From positions 2,866,001 through 2,930,000 of the forward strand of contig NZ_JAHSTS010000001.1 in NCBI RefSeq assembly GCF_019145435.1: a stretch of 64,000 nt of DNA, in the 5' to 3' direction. Below are positions 1 through 9,027 of the stretch, piece after piece. The notes beneath the pieces were generated by a model. It was not told the origin of the DNA, made no database searches, and was given only the letters and a program-made list of their open reading frames with translations. The translations under genes were made by a program, and so were the position numbers. Numbering within the stretch: the stretch's first letter is position 1; each line of letters opens with the position of its first letter. This DNA is from Pseudomonas ekonensis (GTDB lineage Bacteria > Pseudomonadota > Gammaproteobacteria > Pseudomonadales > Pseudomonadaceae).

Positions 1-3000
1 CTTCACACCGGTGTCCGTCCCCTCCTTGGCCGTGCCGTCGAAGTGGGTATAGGGATTGAGGTTGCCGTTGCGGATCGTGGTTTTGGCGTTGATCTCAACC
101 GCCTGGCCCGCCTGGACAACGGAGGAAACGCTGCCGCCGCCGTCGGTGAAGACACGGGTGTCCTTTTTCAGGTCGCCCGCCAGAATCTGGCCCGGGATGG
201 CGACCTGGGGACCGGTGCCGAACTTCACGTTGGTCTTGCCGAGCATCTGCTTGGCGATCGCGGTGTAGTCCCAATGCGTTCCGCCCTTGTCCGGCTCATG
301 CCAGGTTTCGATGTAGTCGTACTGGTTTTTGGAGTTGCGGTCTGCATAGGCTTGCAGGTCGGTGCTGATCCAGCTCGTCTGCTTGCTGGGCAACCCGCCG
401 AGCTTGAAGACCCGCGAGCGGGTGAAGGTGCCCGACTGCAGGCCGAAGTTGTCGAAGGTGTCGACGTCGAGCTTGATGTTCTTGCCCGCCGATATCAGCG
501 AGGCCGTGTTGGTGAACGCTCCGACGTTGCCGGTCAGGTTGCCCGCCACATTGAGGGACGCCTGGGGGCCTGAGATCGTCGAGGTCGACTCGAAGCTTTC
601 GTTGACATAGAACGTGGCGGAGCCGTCGAAGGTGATGTCACCCGAGATGAACTTCTCCTCGCCGACCACGCCTTCGGTCTTGTTGTTGAAGCTGTTGGCC
701 GACAGCGAAAAGTCGCCATCGACATTGATCGAAGCGGCCAGGTTGTTGACGGCATTGGCGCGCCCCCCGTCCTTTCCGCCGATCGTGAGATTGCCGATGC
801 TGTAGACATCGCCGGTCTGGTTGGTGAAGTCATTGACCAGCAGGTTCATGTTGCCGCCGCTGAAGATCAGCCCACGCTCATTGAGCAGGCTGGCCGTCCT
901 GACCGTCAGCGTCTGAGCCGCCCCCAGTGTGCCGGTGTTGGTCACGGCGCCGGCATCGATCGTCAAGTCGCCGCCGGCCGTCAAGCGTCCGCCGGCGTTG
1001 TTGAGCAACCCGCCCACGGTGACTTTGCCCTGCCCGCCTGCGCCGATGCTGGCGGCGCCGGTCAGGCCGAGTTGCGCCGCCGTCAGCGTCAGATTGCCCA
1101 GGCTGCTCAGGCGGCCATTGCCGCCGTACCCGCCGCTCAACTGGATATCCAGCTCGCCGTCGCTGGCGATCAACCCGTCGTTGTTCCAGCCCGCGCCGCG
1201 TCCGACCAGTTTGTCCGACGCCAGCAGTTGTCCGTTGGCGGTCTGAGTGAAGTGGTTGACGTTGACGGTCAGGCGGCCGGCCTGGATCACGCTGCTGTTG
1301 ATCCAGCTGTCGGCGTTGAGCGTCAGGCCGCCGCGGGTGACCAGCGAGCCGCCGGCGTTCATGACGTTGGCGGTCGAGAGGCCGAATTCTCCCGTCCCCA
1401 CGTGCGTCATCGTGCCGCCTGCGTTGAGCAGGCTCGGCGCGTTCAGGATGAAGTCCGTGTTGGCGGTTTCCACCAGGCCGTTACGGTTGTCGAACAGGCT
1501 GCCGATCTGGAAGTCGGTCTTGCCGCCGCTGCCCAGCGCCCGCAGCTTGCCGCCCTGGTTGTCCACGCCGGCGGCGCGGATGGCCAGCAACGCGGCGCTT
1601 TCGATCAGGCCGCCGCGGTTGCTGAGGTTGCCGTCCAGCCCCAGACCGATGCCGTTGCCGCTGACCTGGCCGGCATTGTTGTTCAACGAGCCGGCGACCA
1701 TGGTCACCGCGCCTTTGGCGTAGATCCCGCCGCCGCTGTTGTCGATGGCGTTGCCGCCGGCGTTGAGCAGGATGTCGCCGGCGTTGGCGGCGATGCGTCC
1801 GCCGTCGCTGTAGATGCCGCCCAAGGCCCGCAGGTCGAGGCGTGCGCCTTCGAGCTTGCCGCCCTGGCCGTTGCGCAGCACGCCGGTCAGGCGGGTCTGC
1901 AGCAGGCCCTTGAGGCTGGACAGCACGCCGCCGCGGCTGTCGAGGCTGGCGGCGGTGAGGTTCAGGTCACCGGTCCGGGCGATGAGCTTGCCGCCCTGGT
2001 TGTCGATGGCTCCGGTGCCCGCATCCACCGTCAGTGCGGTATAGCTCTGCACCGCGCCTTTGCCGTTGCCGAAGGCGCTGGCCTTGATGTTCACGCCGGC
2101 GTCGCGGCTGAAGATCAGCCCGTCGGTGTCGTTGTGCACGGTGCCGTCGGCGGTGACCGCCAACTCGCCGTTGGCCGAGAGCGTGCCGCGCCCGCTGTTG
2201 TTCAGGTCGCCGCCGGTCAGCAGGCTCAAGGTGTCCTGGCTGATCACTTGGCCGCCCCGGTTGTCGATGCCGCTGGCGCGCAGGACCGTCAACGGGCCGG
2301 CGCTGCCGAGGGCGCCGTTGATGTTGGTCAGCGCACCGAGCAGGTCGAGGGCAACGCTGCCGTCGCCGACCAGGCTGCCGCCGCTGTTGTCCAGCCACGT
2401 GCCGGTGAAGGTCATCGCCTGGCCGGCGGTGATGCGGCCGCCGGCGTTGTTCAGGCCAGTGGCGCGGATGTCGAGGGTGCCGCTGCTTTCGATCAGGCCG
2501 CCCGAGGCGTTGGTCACCGTGCCGCCGGTGACGGTCAGCGTCTGCTTGGCGCCGCTGGTGATGATGCCGGCGGTGTTGTCGAGGCTGGCCGCCTTGACGG
2601 TCACCTCGCCCTTGCCGCCCAGGCCGCCCTTGCTGTGGTTGACCAGGGCGCCGCTGAGATCGATGGCCAGATCGCCGAACTGGCTGGAGACCGTGCCTTC
2701 CTGGCTGTTGTCGAGGCTGCCGCCGCCGACGGTCACGCCGTTCCACCCGGACGCCAGGCCGCCCTGGTTCAGGATCTCGGCTGCCGTCAGGTGCAGTCGG
2801 TCGTTGCTGATCAGGTTGCCGCCACGGTTGTCCAGGCGGTTGCCGGTCAGGCTGAAGCCGTTGACGCTGGAGATCTCGCCCTTGCGGTTGTCCAGGTCGC
2901 GCAGGTGCGCAATGGTCAGCACGCCCTTGGTGTTGATCAGGCCGTTCCGGTTGTCGAGATCCGCCGCCGTCGCGCCCAGATCGATGCCGATGCCGGTGCC

Positions 3001-6000
3001 GCCCAGCAGCGTGCCGCCCCGGTTGTTCAGGCCGGTGCTGCTGAGGGTCAGTTGCCTGGCGGCCTTGACCGTGCCGTTGCCGTTGTCCAGCAGGCCGTCG
3101 ACGGTCACGCTCAGGTCGCCGTCGCTGAGCAGCACCCCGCCGTCGCTGTTGTCCAGGCTCGCGGCACGGATCTCAAGCGCCGCTGCGGCGATCTTGCCCT
3201 TGACCGAGGTCAGGGCCTTGTCGAGCGTCAGGGTCAGCTTCTGGTTGCTCAGCACCCGGCCGCCGCTGTTGTCCAGGGAGTCGGCGATCAGGTCGAAGGC
3301 CTGTTCGCTGGAGATCTCGCCGTTGCGGTTGTCGATCCCGACGAGGTGGGTCAACGACAGCACGCCCGGTGCGTTGATGAGTCCGTCTTCGTTGTTCAGC
3401 GCGCCGCCTTGCAGGTCCAGGCTCAGGCTGCCCTGGCTGAAGAGCTTGCCGCCCTGCTGATCCAGGCCGCGGACCTTGCCCGCCAACTCGGTGGCGGCGC
3501 CCAGGCTGCCGGCGGTGTTGGTCACCTGGCCCGCATCGAGCTCTAGCCGGCCGCCGGAGAAGAGGCTCCCCCGGCTGTTGTTCAGCGCGCCGGTGGTGAG
3601 GCTCAGGTTGCCCTTGCTGCTGATGACGCCCATGTCCTGGTTGTCCAGCGACTGGCTGTCGAGGGTGAGCGCCGCGTCGGTCAGCAGTTGGCCGCCTTTG
3701 TTGCTCACGGCCCCGTGGGTGTCGACGCTCAGGGCCTTGGCGCTGGAGACCACGCCCTTGTCGTTGCTCAGGCTCTGGGCATTGACCGACAGCGCGCCTT
3801 CGCTGACGAGACGGCCCTGATCGTTGTTCAGGGCCGACGACAGGTTGATCGACAAGTCGCGCAACGTGCTCAGCCGGCCGCTGTTCTCCAGGCTCGCCCC
3901 GGTCAGCGTCAGCCCGGTGTCGCCGGCCAGCACGCCGCCGTTGCGGTTGAACACCTCGCCCACGGTCAGCGCCAGGTTGCCGCCGGCCAGGATATAGCCG
4001 CTGTCGCTGTTGTCGAGCCAGGCGCCGGTGAGGCTCACGTCGGCCTTGCCCGACAGCTCGCCGGTGCGGTTGTCGAGGCGGCCGACAGTGAGTTTCAGCG
4101 CTTTTGCGGCGCCCACCAAGCCTTCGCGGCGGTTGTCCAGGCTGGCGGCGTCGACGGTCAGGCCGGCGTCGGCGATGACCGTCCCGGCCTGGTTGCCGAA
4201 GGTGTCGCTGACGGTGAGCCCGGCCTCCCCGCGGATGCGGATCTCGCCGTCGGCGTTGTCCAGGCTGGCGCTGCGGCTGTCGAGGCCGGCGGCGGCGATC
4301 AGGCCCTTGACGTTGCTCAGCGCCCGGTCGACGGTCAGGGTGAGCTTCTCGTTGCTCAGCAGTTTGCCGCCGTCGTTGCTCAGGCTCTGCGCCGTCAGGC
4401 TCCAGGCCTTGGCCCCGGCGATCTCGCCGGCGCCGTTGTTCACCTCGCCGAGGTTCTTCAGCAGCAACTGGCCGGGCGTGCGCAGGCTGCCGCGCCGGTT
4501 GTCCAGCAGGCCCCGGTTCAGGTCGAGCGTCAGGTCGCCGTTGCTGAACAGTTCGCCGCCGTCCTGCTCCAGCGAGGTGACCGATGCCGTCATCTGCTGC
4601 TGGCTGCCGATCTTGCCGCCGCCGTTGTCCAGGTGCGCGGCCGTCAACAGCAGCGTGCCGTCGGCGGCCAGGCTGCCGCCCCGGCGGTTGTTGAACGCGC
4701 CGGTGCTCAGGGTCGAGTCGCCCTTGGCGCTGATCAGGCCGGCGTCGCTGTTGTCGAGGCTGGCGCTGGCGATGGTCAGGCCTTTTTGCGACACGATCAG
4801 GCCGCCCTGGTTCAGCGCGGCGCCGACGCTGGTCAGCGCGATCGCCTCAAGGCCCGACAGCTTGCCCAAGCGGTTGTCGAGGCGCCCGGCATCGAGGGTC
4901 AAGCGGCCGTCGCTGCTGATCAGGCCGTTCTGGTTGTCGATGACCTCGTCGAAGGCCAGCTTCAGGTCCTTCTGGGTGACGATCCGTCCGCCCACGTTGC
5001 TCAGGCCGATGCCGCTCAGCGTCACGGCGCCCTTGCCGAAGATCAGGCCGTTGGTGGCGTTGACGATCTGCGCGACCTTCAGGCCCAGGGTCGTGTCGGA
5101 CAGCACCTTGCCGTTGTCGCTGTTGTCCAGGCGCGCACCGCTGATCAGCAGGCCCTGCCCGCCGGACAGCGAACCGCCCCGGTTGTCGATCTGGTCGACG
5201 TTCACGGTCAGGGCCTTGAGCGAGCCGACCAGGCTGTCCTGGCGGTTGCCCAACTGCTTGCCGGTCAGCGTCAGGTTGCCTTCGGCGACCAGCTCGCCGC
5301 CCTGCTGGCTCAGGACGTCGATGTTCGCCTCGATGTCGCCCTTGCCGGAGATGCGCCCGGCGCCATTGTTGATCACCTCCTTGGCCTTGAGGCTCAGCGG
5401 CCCCGTCGCGGTGATCAGCCCCTTGTCGCTATTGTCCAGCCGGGTGCCGTCGAAGGTCAGCGCCGCCTTGCTTTCGAGGCGGCCCAGGCTGCGGTTGTCC
5501 AGGGTGCCGGTGCGCAGCGTCAGTGCCTTGTCGGCGCGGATCGCTCCGCCACGGTTGTCGGCTTCGGCGCTGTCGACGGTGAGGGTGTCGAGGCCGGAGA
5601 CCTTGCCGGCGCGGTTGTCCAGGCGCGTGGCCTGCACATCCATCGCGCCGTTGGCCTGGATCAAGCCTTTGCGGTTGTCGAGCTGGCCGCCGATCCGGGT
5701 GGTCAGCGTGCCTTCACTGGTCAACTGGCCTTGCTGGCTGTTGTCGAGTTGCTGCGCGCGAACGATCACATTTTGCTTTGCGCCGATCTTGCCGGCGCTG
5801 TTGTTGACCGCACCCAATGCGCTCAGGTCCAGCAAGCGGCCGGCGGTCATGAGGCCGGCGACATTGTCGAGCGCGGTGACGGCCAGGACGCTGTCGGTTT
5901 GGCTGGAGAACTCGCCGCCGGAGTTGCTGAACTGCCCGACGTTGCCGTTGAAGTTGCCGCCGCTGTCGATGACGCCCTTGCCGTTCAGCACCTGGCCGGC

Positions 6001-7353
6001 ATTCAGGCTCAGGGACTGGCCGCCCAGCACCCGCGCACCGTCGCGGTTGTCCAGCGTTCCGGCCGTGATCGCCGTGCGCTGCCCGCTGAGCGTGCCGCCC
6101 TGGTTGTTCAGGTTCTGCGCCACGTTGGCGGTCAGGTTGCGGCTGGCGATCACGCTCTTGCCGTTGTTGCTGAGGTTCTGCGCGCTCAGGCTCACATCGC
6201 CGTTGGCGTTGCGGCTGTTGTCGGCATTGACCCCGGCCTCGATGATGCCGGCGTTGCTCAGCTGACCGCCCGCCGTCAGGGCGACGCTGTCGCGGGCGGC
6301 GAGGGTCTGGCGGTTGGTCAGGTCGCCCTGGGTCTGCACGTTCAGCGCGGTGCCGGCGTAGACCGCGCCGCGCGCATCGAGGCCGGCGGCCTTGACGTTG
6401 ACGGCGCCGGTGGCCGAGGCCTCGGCCAGGCTCAGTTGCCCGTTGGCGTCGAGCTGGATGTCGCCGCCGCTGGCGATCAGTTTGCCGTCGAGCTTCACGC
6501 CGACCCCGGCTTCGGTGCCCACCAGCTTGATCGCCCCGGCGTACATCCCGCCCAGCGCCGAGCTGTCGATGGCCAGCTGCGGCTTGGCGCTGCCGTCGTC
6601 GGCGCGGGCCGTGGCGTTGAGGCTGTCGGCGTTGACGTCGTTGCGTCCGGCGACGATGGCCAGGTTCTGCGCCTGGAGCCGGGCGTTGATCTTCGCGCTG
6701 CGGGTGATGATCTCGAAGCGGTCGACGTTGCTCGCGTTCAGGCCCTCGCCTTCGATGGCGACGCTGCCCTGGTCGACCTGGAAGCGGTCGAGGCGCCCGT
6801 TGTCCAGCACCGGCTTGCCGGTGGTCAGCGTGACCCGCGGTGCGTTGATGAAGCCGCAGCCGCTGCAGGTGATGCCGTAGGGGTTGGCCACGATCACCCG
6901 CGCCGACTGCCCCGCCACCTCGGTGTAGCCGCGCAGCTGGCTCGGGCTGCCGCCGACCACTTCGTTGAGGATGGTCTGGGCCGAGCCGCTGTTCTTCAGG
7001 TTCGGGTTGCCGATGATGTGGCCGCCCAGCTGGGTGGCGGCGGTCTGGGTGGCCGCGTTGTTGAGGATCACCCCCTGGGCGCCGACGTTGTAGTCGTTGA
7101 ACTGGTTGTGCGACAGCCCCGTGCCGTTGGGCGTGGCGATGTTGACGATCGGCACGCCGTTGCCGGCCCGGTCCAGCCCGGTGCCGGGGTTGGCCACCAC
7201 GATCCCGTCCGCCTGCGCCCACAACGGCTGCCAGAACATGACGTTCGCCAGCAGGAACGCCAGCCCGCGTTTGGGCATGCCCAGGAAGCGCTCGCGCGGA
7301 TTGACGGCAGCAGCGGGTTGGCCGGCCGGGAGGGTCGGGTGGCGAACATCCAT
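1..7353 (-). CDS. Filamentous haemagglutinin / CdiA-type TPS exoprotein, N-terminal part (3' end outside window)
   Basis: Large exported adhesin of the two-partner secretion (type Vb) class; 2451 codons are visible and the frame is still open at base 1. The start is ATG at 7353. The leader reads MPKRGLAFLLANVMFW (about residues 26-41) and ends near QAD, followed directly by the TPS domain with GLSHNQFNDYNVG, NEVVGGSPSQLRGYTEVAG and VIVANPYGITCSGCGFIN (about residues 75-170). These are the conserved signals recognised by a TpsB/FhaC pore. From about residue 280 to the edge the protein is almost wholly built of imperfect 20-25 residue repeats (LDNxxGxL-xSxxxLTLxA), as in the beta-helical FHA shaft. 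No TpsB gene lies upstream; the upstream neighbour is divergent sbcD. The C-terminus, where an effector would sit, is not visible, so adhesin versus contact-dependent toxin cannot be decided here. Confidence 0.93.
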   Translation of the reverse strand, partial: MDVRHPTLPAGQPAAAVNPRERFLGMPKRGLAFLLANVMFWQPLWAQADGIVVANPGTGLDRAGNGVPIVNIATPNGTGLSHNQFNDYNVGAQGVILNNAATQTAATQLGGHIIGNPNLKNSGSAQTILNEVVGGSPSQLRGYTEVAGQSARVIVANPYGITCSGCGFINAPRVTLTTGKPVLDNGRLDRFQVDQGSVAIEGEGLNASNVDRFEIITRSAKINARLQAQNLAIVAGRNDVNADSLNATARADDGSAKPQLAIDSSALGGMYAGAIKLVGTEAGVGVKLDGKLIASGGDIQLDANGQLSLAEASATGAVNVKAAGLDARGAVYAGTALNVQTQGDLTNRQTLAARDSVALTAGGQLSNAGIIEAGVNADNSRNANGDVSLSAQNLSNNGKSVIASRNLTANVAQNLNNQGGTLSGQRTAITAGTLDNRDGARVLGGQSLSLNAGQVLNGKGVIDSGGNFNGNVGQFSNSGGEFSSQTDSVLAVTALDNVAGLMTAGRLLDLSALGAVNNSAGKIGAKQNVIVRAQQLDNSQQGQLTSEGTLTTRIGGQLDNRKGLIQANGAMDVQATRLDNRAGKVSGLDTLTVDSAEADNRGGAIRADKALTLRTGTLDNRSLGRLESKAALTFDGTRLDNSDKGLITATGPLSLKAKEVINNGAGRISGKGDIEANIDVLSQQGGELVAEGNLTLTGKQLGNRQDSLVGSLKALTVNVDQIDNRGGSLSGGQGLLISGARLDNSDNGKVLSDTTLGLKVAQIVNATNGLIFGKGAVTLSGIGLSNVGGRIVTQKDLKLAFDEVIDNQNGLISSDGRLTLDAGRLDNRLGKLSGLEAIALTSVGAALNQGGLIVSQKGLTIASASLDNSDAGLISAKGDSTLSTGAFNNRRGGSLAADGTLLLTAAHLDNGGGKIGSQQQMTASVTSLEQDGGELFSNGDLTLDLNRGLLDNRRGSLRTPGQLLLKNLGEVNNGAGEIAGAKAWSLTAQSLSNDGGKLLSNEKLTLTVDRALSNVKGLIAAAGLDSRSASLDNADGEIRIRGEAGLTVSDTFGNQAGTVIADAGLTVDAASLDNRREGLVGAAKALKLTVGRLDNRTGELSGKADVSLTGAWLDNSDSGYILAGGNLALTVGEVFNRNGGVLAGDTGLTLTGASLENSGRLSTLRDLSINLSSALNNDQGRLVSEGALSVNAQSLSNDKGVVSSAKALSVDTHGAVSNKGGQLLTDAALTLDSQSLDNQDMGVISSKGNLSLTTGALNNSRGSLFSGGRLELDAGQVTNTAGSLGAATELAGKVRGLDQQGGKLFSQGSLSLDLQGGALNNEDGLINAPGVLSLTHLVGIDNRNGEISSEQAFDLIADSLDNSGGRVLSNQKLTLTLDKALTSVKGKIAAAALEIRAASLDNSDGGVLLSDGDLSVTVDGLLDNGNGTVKAARQLTLSSTGLNNRGGTLLGGTGIGIDLGATAADLDNRNGLINTKGVLTIAHLRDLDNRKGEISSVNGFSLTGNRLDNRGGNLISNDRLHLTAAEILNQGGLASGWNGVTVGGGSLDNSQEGTVSSQFGDLAIDLSGALVNHSKGGLGGKGEVTVKAASLDNTAGIITSGAKQTLTVTGGTVTNASGGLIESSGTLDIRATGLNNAGGRITAGQAMTFTGTWLDNSGGSLVGDGSVALDLLGALTNINGALGSAGPLTVLRASGIDNRGGQVISQDTLSLLTGGDLNNSGRGTLSANGELAVTADGTVHNDTDGLIFSRDAGVNIKASAFGNGKGAVQSYTALTVDAGTGAIDNQGGKLIARTGDLNLTAASLDSRGGVLSSLKGLLQTRLTGVLRNGQGGKLEGARLDLRALGGIYSDGGRIAANAGDILLNAGGNAIDNSGGGIYAKGAVTMVAGSLNNNAGQVSGNGIGLGLDGNLSNRGGLIESAALLAIRAAGVDNQGGKLRALGSGGKTDFQIGSLFDNRNGLVETANTDFILNAPSLLNAGGTMTHVGTGEFGLSTANVMNAGGSLVTRGGLTLNADSWINSSVIQAGRLTVNVNHFTQTANGQLLASDKLVGRGAGWNNDGLIASDGELDIQLSGGYGGNGRLSSLGNLTLTAAQLGLTGAASIGAGGQGKVTVGGLLNNAGGRLTAGGDLTIDAGAVTNTGTLGAAQTLTVRTASLLNERGLIFSGGNMNLLVNDFTNQTGDVYSIGNLTIGGKDGGRANAVNNLAASINVDGDFSLSANSFNNKTEGVVGEEKFISGDITFDGSATFYVNESFESTSTISGPQASLNVAGNLTGNVGAFTNTASLISAGKNIKLDVDTFDNFGLQSGTFTRSRVFKLGGLPSKQTSWISTDLQAYADRNSKNQYDYIETWHEPDKGGTHWDYTAIAKQMLGKTNVKFGTGPQVAIPGQILAGDLKKDTRVFTDGGGSVSSVVQAGQAVEINAKTTIRNGNLNPYTHFDGTAKEGTDTGVK

Positions 7354-7782
7354 GTCGATGATCTCGAATAATTGTTTTTAGAAGAATTCAGATACAGCAG
7401 TGCGGCGCCTTGCGCCCGGTCAGCGCAGACGGCGCCAGGAAGACAGGTCAGAAGAAGTGCGCTTCAACGTGCGCAACGGCTCCGTCAAGGAAAACGGCAG
7501 GCATGGGCAGGCAGGGCAAGCCTGCGCCCCGCCTCGCCACACAGAGGAGTGAGTGCAAGTCCGATCCCTCGAAGCAAAAGTGATATCAAAACAATATCGC
7601 AATACTAAAATGCCACTATTCTGGCGTCAATTAACAGATTGCCCTCCCGATGCCTGAAAGCTCCCCGAAGCGAGGCCCCACGCGAGTTCGACCACAATCG
7701 GCGCATTTGCCAGTAGACTCTCCCCTCTTTGGCCTCCCGACTTTGCAGCGGCCATCACCTCAATCCTGATGCGGAGTCCGCC
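7354..7782. other. Divergent intergenic region between the haemagglutinin and sbcD
   Basis: About 430 bp without a convincing gene. The part nearest sbcD (about 7575-7630) is AT-rich and should hold the promoters. Short open frames in the middle have no recognisable content. The sbcD ribosome site GGAG lies at 7773-7776. Confidence 0.5.
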
Positions 7783-9027
7783 TTGCGTCTGTTTCACACC
7801 TCCGACTGGCACCTTGGGCAGAACCTGCACGGCCAGGAGCGCGATTTCGAGCACGCCTGTTTCCTCGAATGGCTGCTCAAGCAGCTGCATCTGGCGCAGC
7901 CGGACGCGCTGCTGATCGCCGGCGACATCTTCGACACGGTCAACCCGCCGGTCAAAGCCCAGGAACGCCTCTACGATTTCATCGTCAGCGCCCACGAGCA
8001 GCAGCCTGCACTGACCATCGTGATGATCGCCGGCAACCACGATTCCGGCTCGCGGATCGAACTGCCCGCGCCGCTGATGCGACGGTTGCGTACCCATGCC
8101 CTGGGCCGGGTGCTGTGGCTCGATGACGGGCAGCTCGACACCGAACGCCTGTTGCTGCCGTTGCCGGACGCCGACGGCGAGGTCGCTGCGTGGTGCCTGG
8201 CGCTGCCGTTCCTGCGGCCCGCCGAGGTGACCGGCCCTCACCTGGGCGACGACTACCTGCACGGCATCGGCCAGGTGCATGAGCGCCTGATCGACGCGGC
8301 GAACGCCAAACGCGTGCCCGGCCAGGCGCTGATCGCCGTCAGCCATGCCCACATGGCCGGCGGCTCGGTGTCGGAGGACTCCGAGCGCAGCCTGATCATC
8401 GGCAACGCCGAAGCCCTGCCGGCCAGCCTGTTCGGGCCCAGCGTCAGCTACGTCGCCCTCGGCCACCTGCACAAGCCGCAGAAGGTCAACGGCGAGGAAC
8501 GGATCCGCTACAGCGGTTCGCCGATTCCGCTGTCGTTCTCGGAAATCAACTATCAGCACCAGATCCTCGACGTCACCCTCGACGGCGAAACCCTGGTCAG
8601 CGTCGAACCCAGACTGATCCCCCGCTCCGTGCACCTGCAACGCGTCGGCCCGGCGCCGCTGGCCGAGGTTCTCCTGCAACTGGCGGATCTGCCGAACATC
8701 GACCTGCTTGCCGAGGCCCGGCGCCAGCCTTGGCTGGAGGTGCGCGTGCACCTCGACGAACCGCAGCCGGACCTGCGCCAGCAAGTGGAAAGCGCCCTGC
8801 AAGGCAAAGCCGTGCGGCTGGTGCGGATCGCCGCCGAATACGCCGGCAACGGCGCACGGGGCACAACCGACGAGGGCGATGCCCTGATCGAACTGGACCA
8901 GCTCACCCCGCAAGAACTGTTCAGCCGGGCCTGGTTCGACAGCTACGGCAACGAAGCCGACGAGCAGACTCTCAAGGACTTCGCCGAACTGCTTCAGGAC
9001 GTGCAGATGGAGGTCGGGCAGCCATGA
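7783..9027 (+). CDS. sbcD: Exonuclease subunit SbcD
   Basis: Nuclease subunit of the SbcCD (Mre11-Rad50-type) complex, which cleaves DNA hairpins and blocked ends at replication forks. The metallophosphoesterase motifs are in order: HTSDWHLGQ at the N-terminus, GDIFDT near residue 47, GNHDSGSR near residue 85, then HAHM and GHLHKPQ in the middle. I place the start at TTG 7783, giving LRLFHTSDWHLGQ, because it matches the family N-terminus and has GGAG 6 nt upstream. An in-frame ATG at 7729 would add 18 unconserved residues. The product is 414 aa, normal for the family. The stop overlaps sbcC (ATGA), so the two are co-translated. Confidence 0.95.
   Translation: MRLFHTSDWHLGQNLHGQERDFEHACFLEWLLKQLHLAQPDALLIAGDIFDTVNPPVKAQERLYDFIVSAHEQQPALTIVMIAGNHDSGSRIELPAPLMRRLRTHALGRVLWLDDGQLDTERLLLPLPDADGEVAAWCLALPFLRPAEVTGPHLGDDYLHGIGQVHERLIDAANAKRVPGQALIAVSHAHMAGGSVSEDSERSLIIGNAEALPASLFGPSVSYVALGHLHKPQKVNGEERIRYSGSPIPLSFSEINYQHQILDVTLDGETLVSVEPRLIPRSVHLQRVGPAPLAEVLLQLADLPNIDLLAEARRQPWLEVRVHLDEPQPDLRQQVESALQGKAVRLVRIAAEYAGNGARGTTDEGDALIELDQLTPQELFSRAWFDSYGNEADEQTLKDFAELLQDVQMEVGQP

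Noticed and set aside
1072..7371. Two very long plus-strand open frames of 824 and 1227 codons
   Set aside because: They are antisense to the haemagglutinin, low-complexity (Ala, Val, Gln, Asp-rich) and follow its repeat periodicity; the minus strand carries the recognisable TPS protein.
7420..7608. Short frames in the haemagglutinin-sbcD gap
   Set aside because: No ribosome site, no family features, unusual composition.
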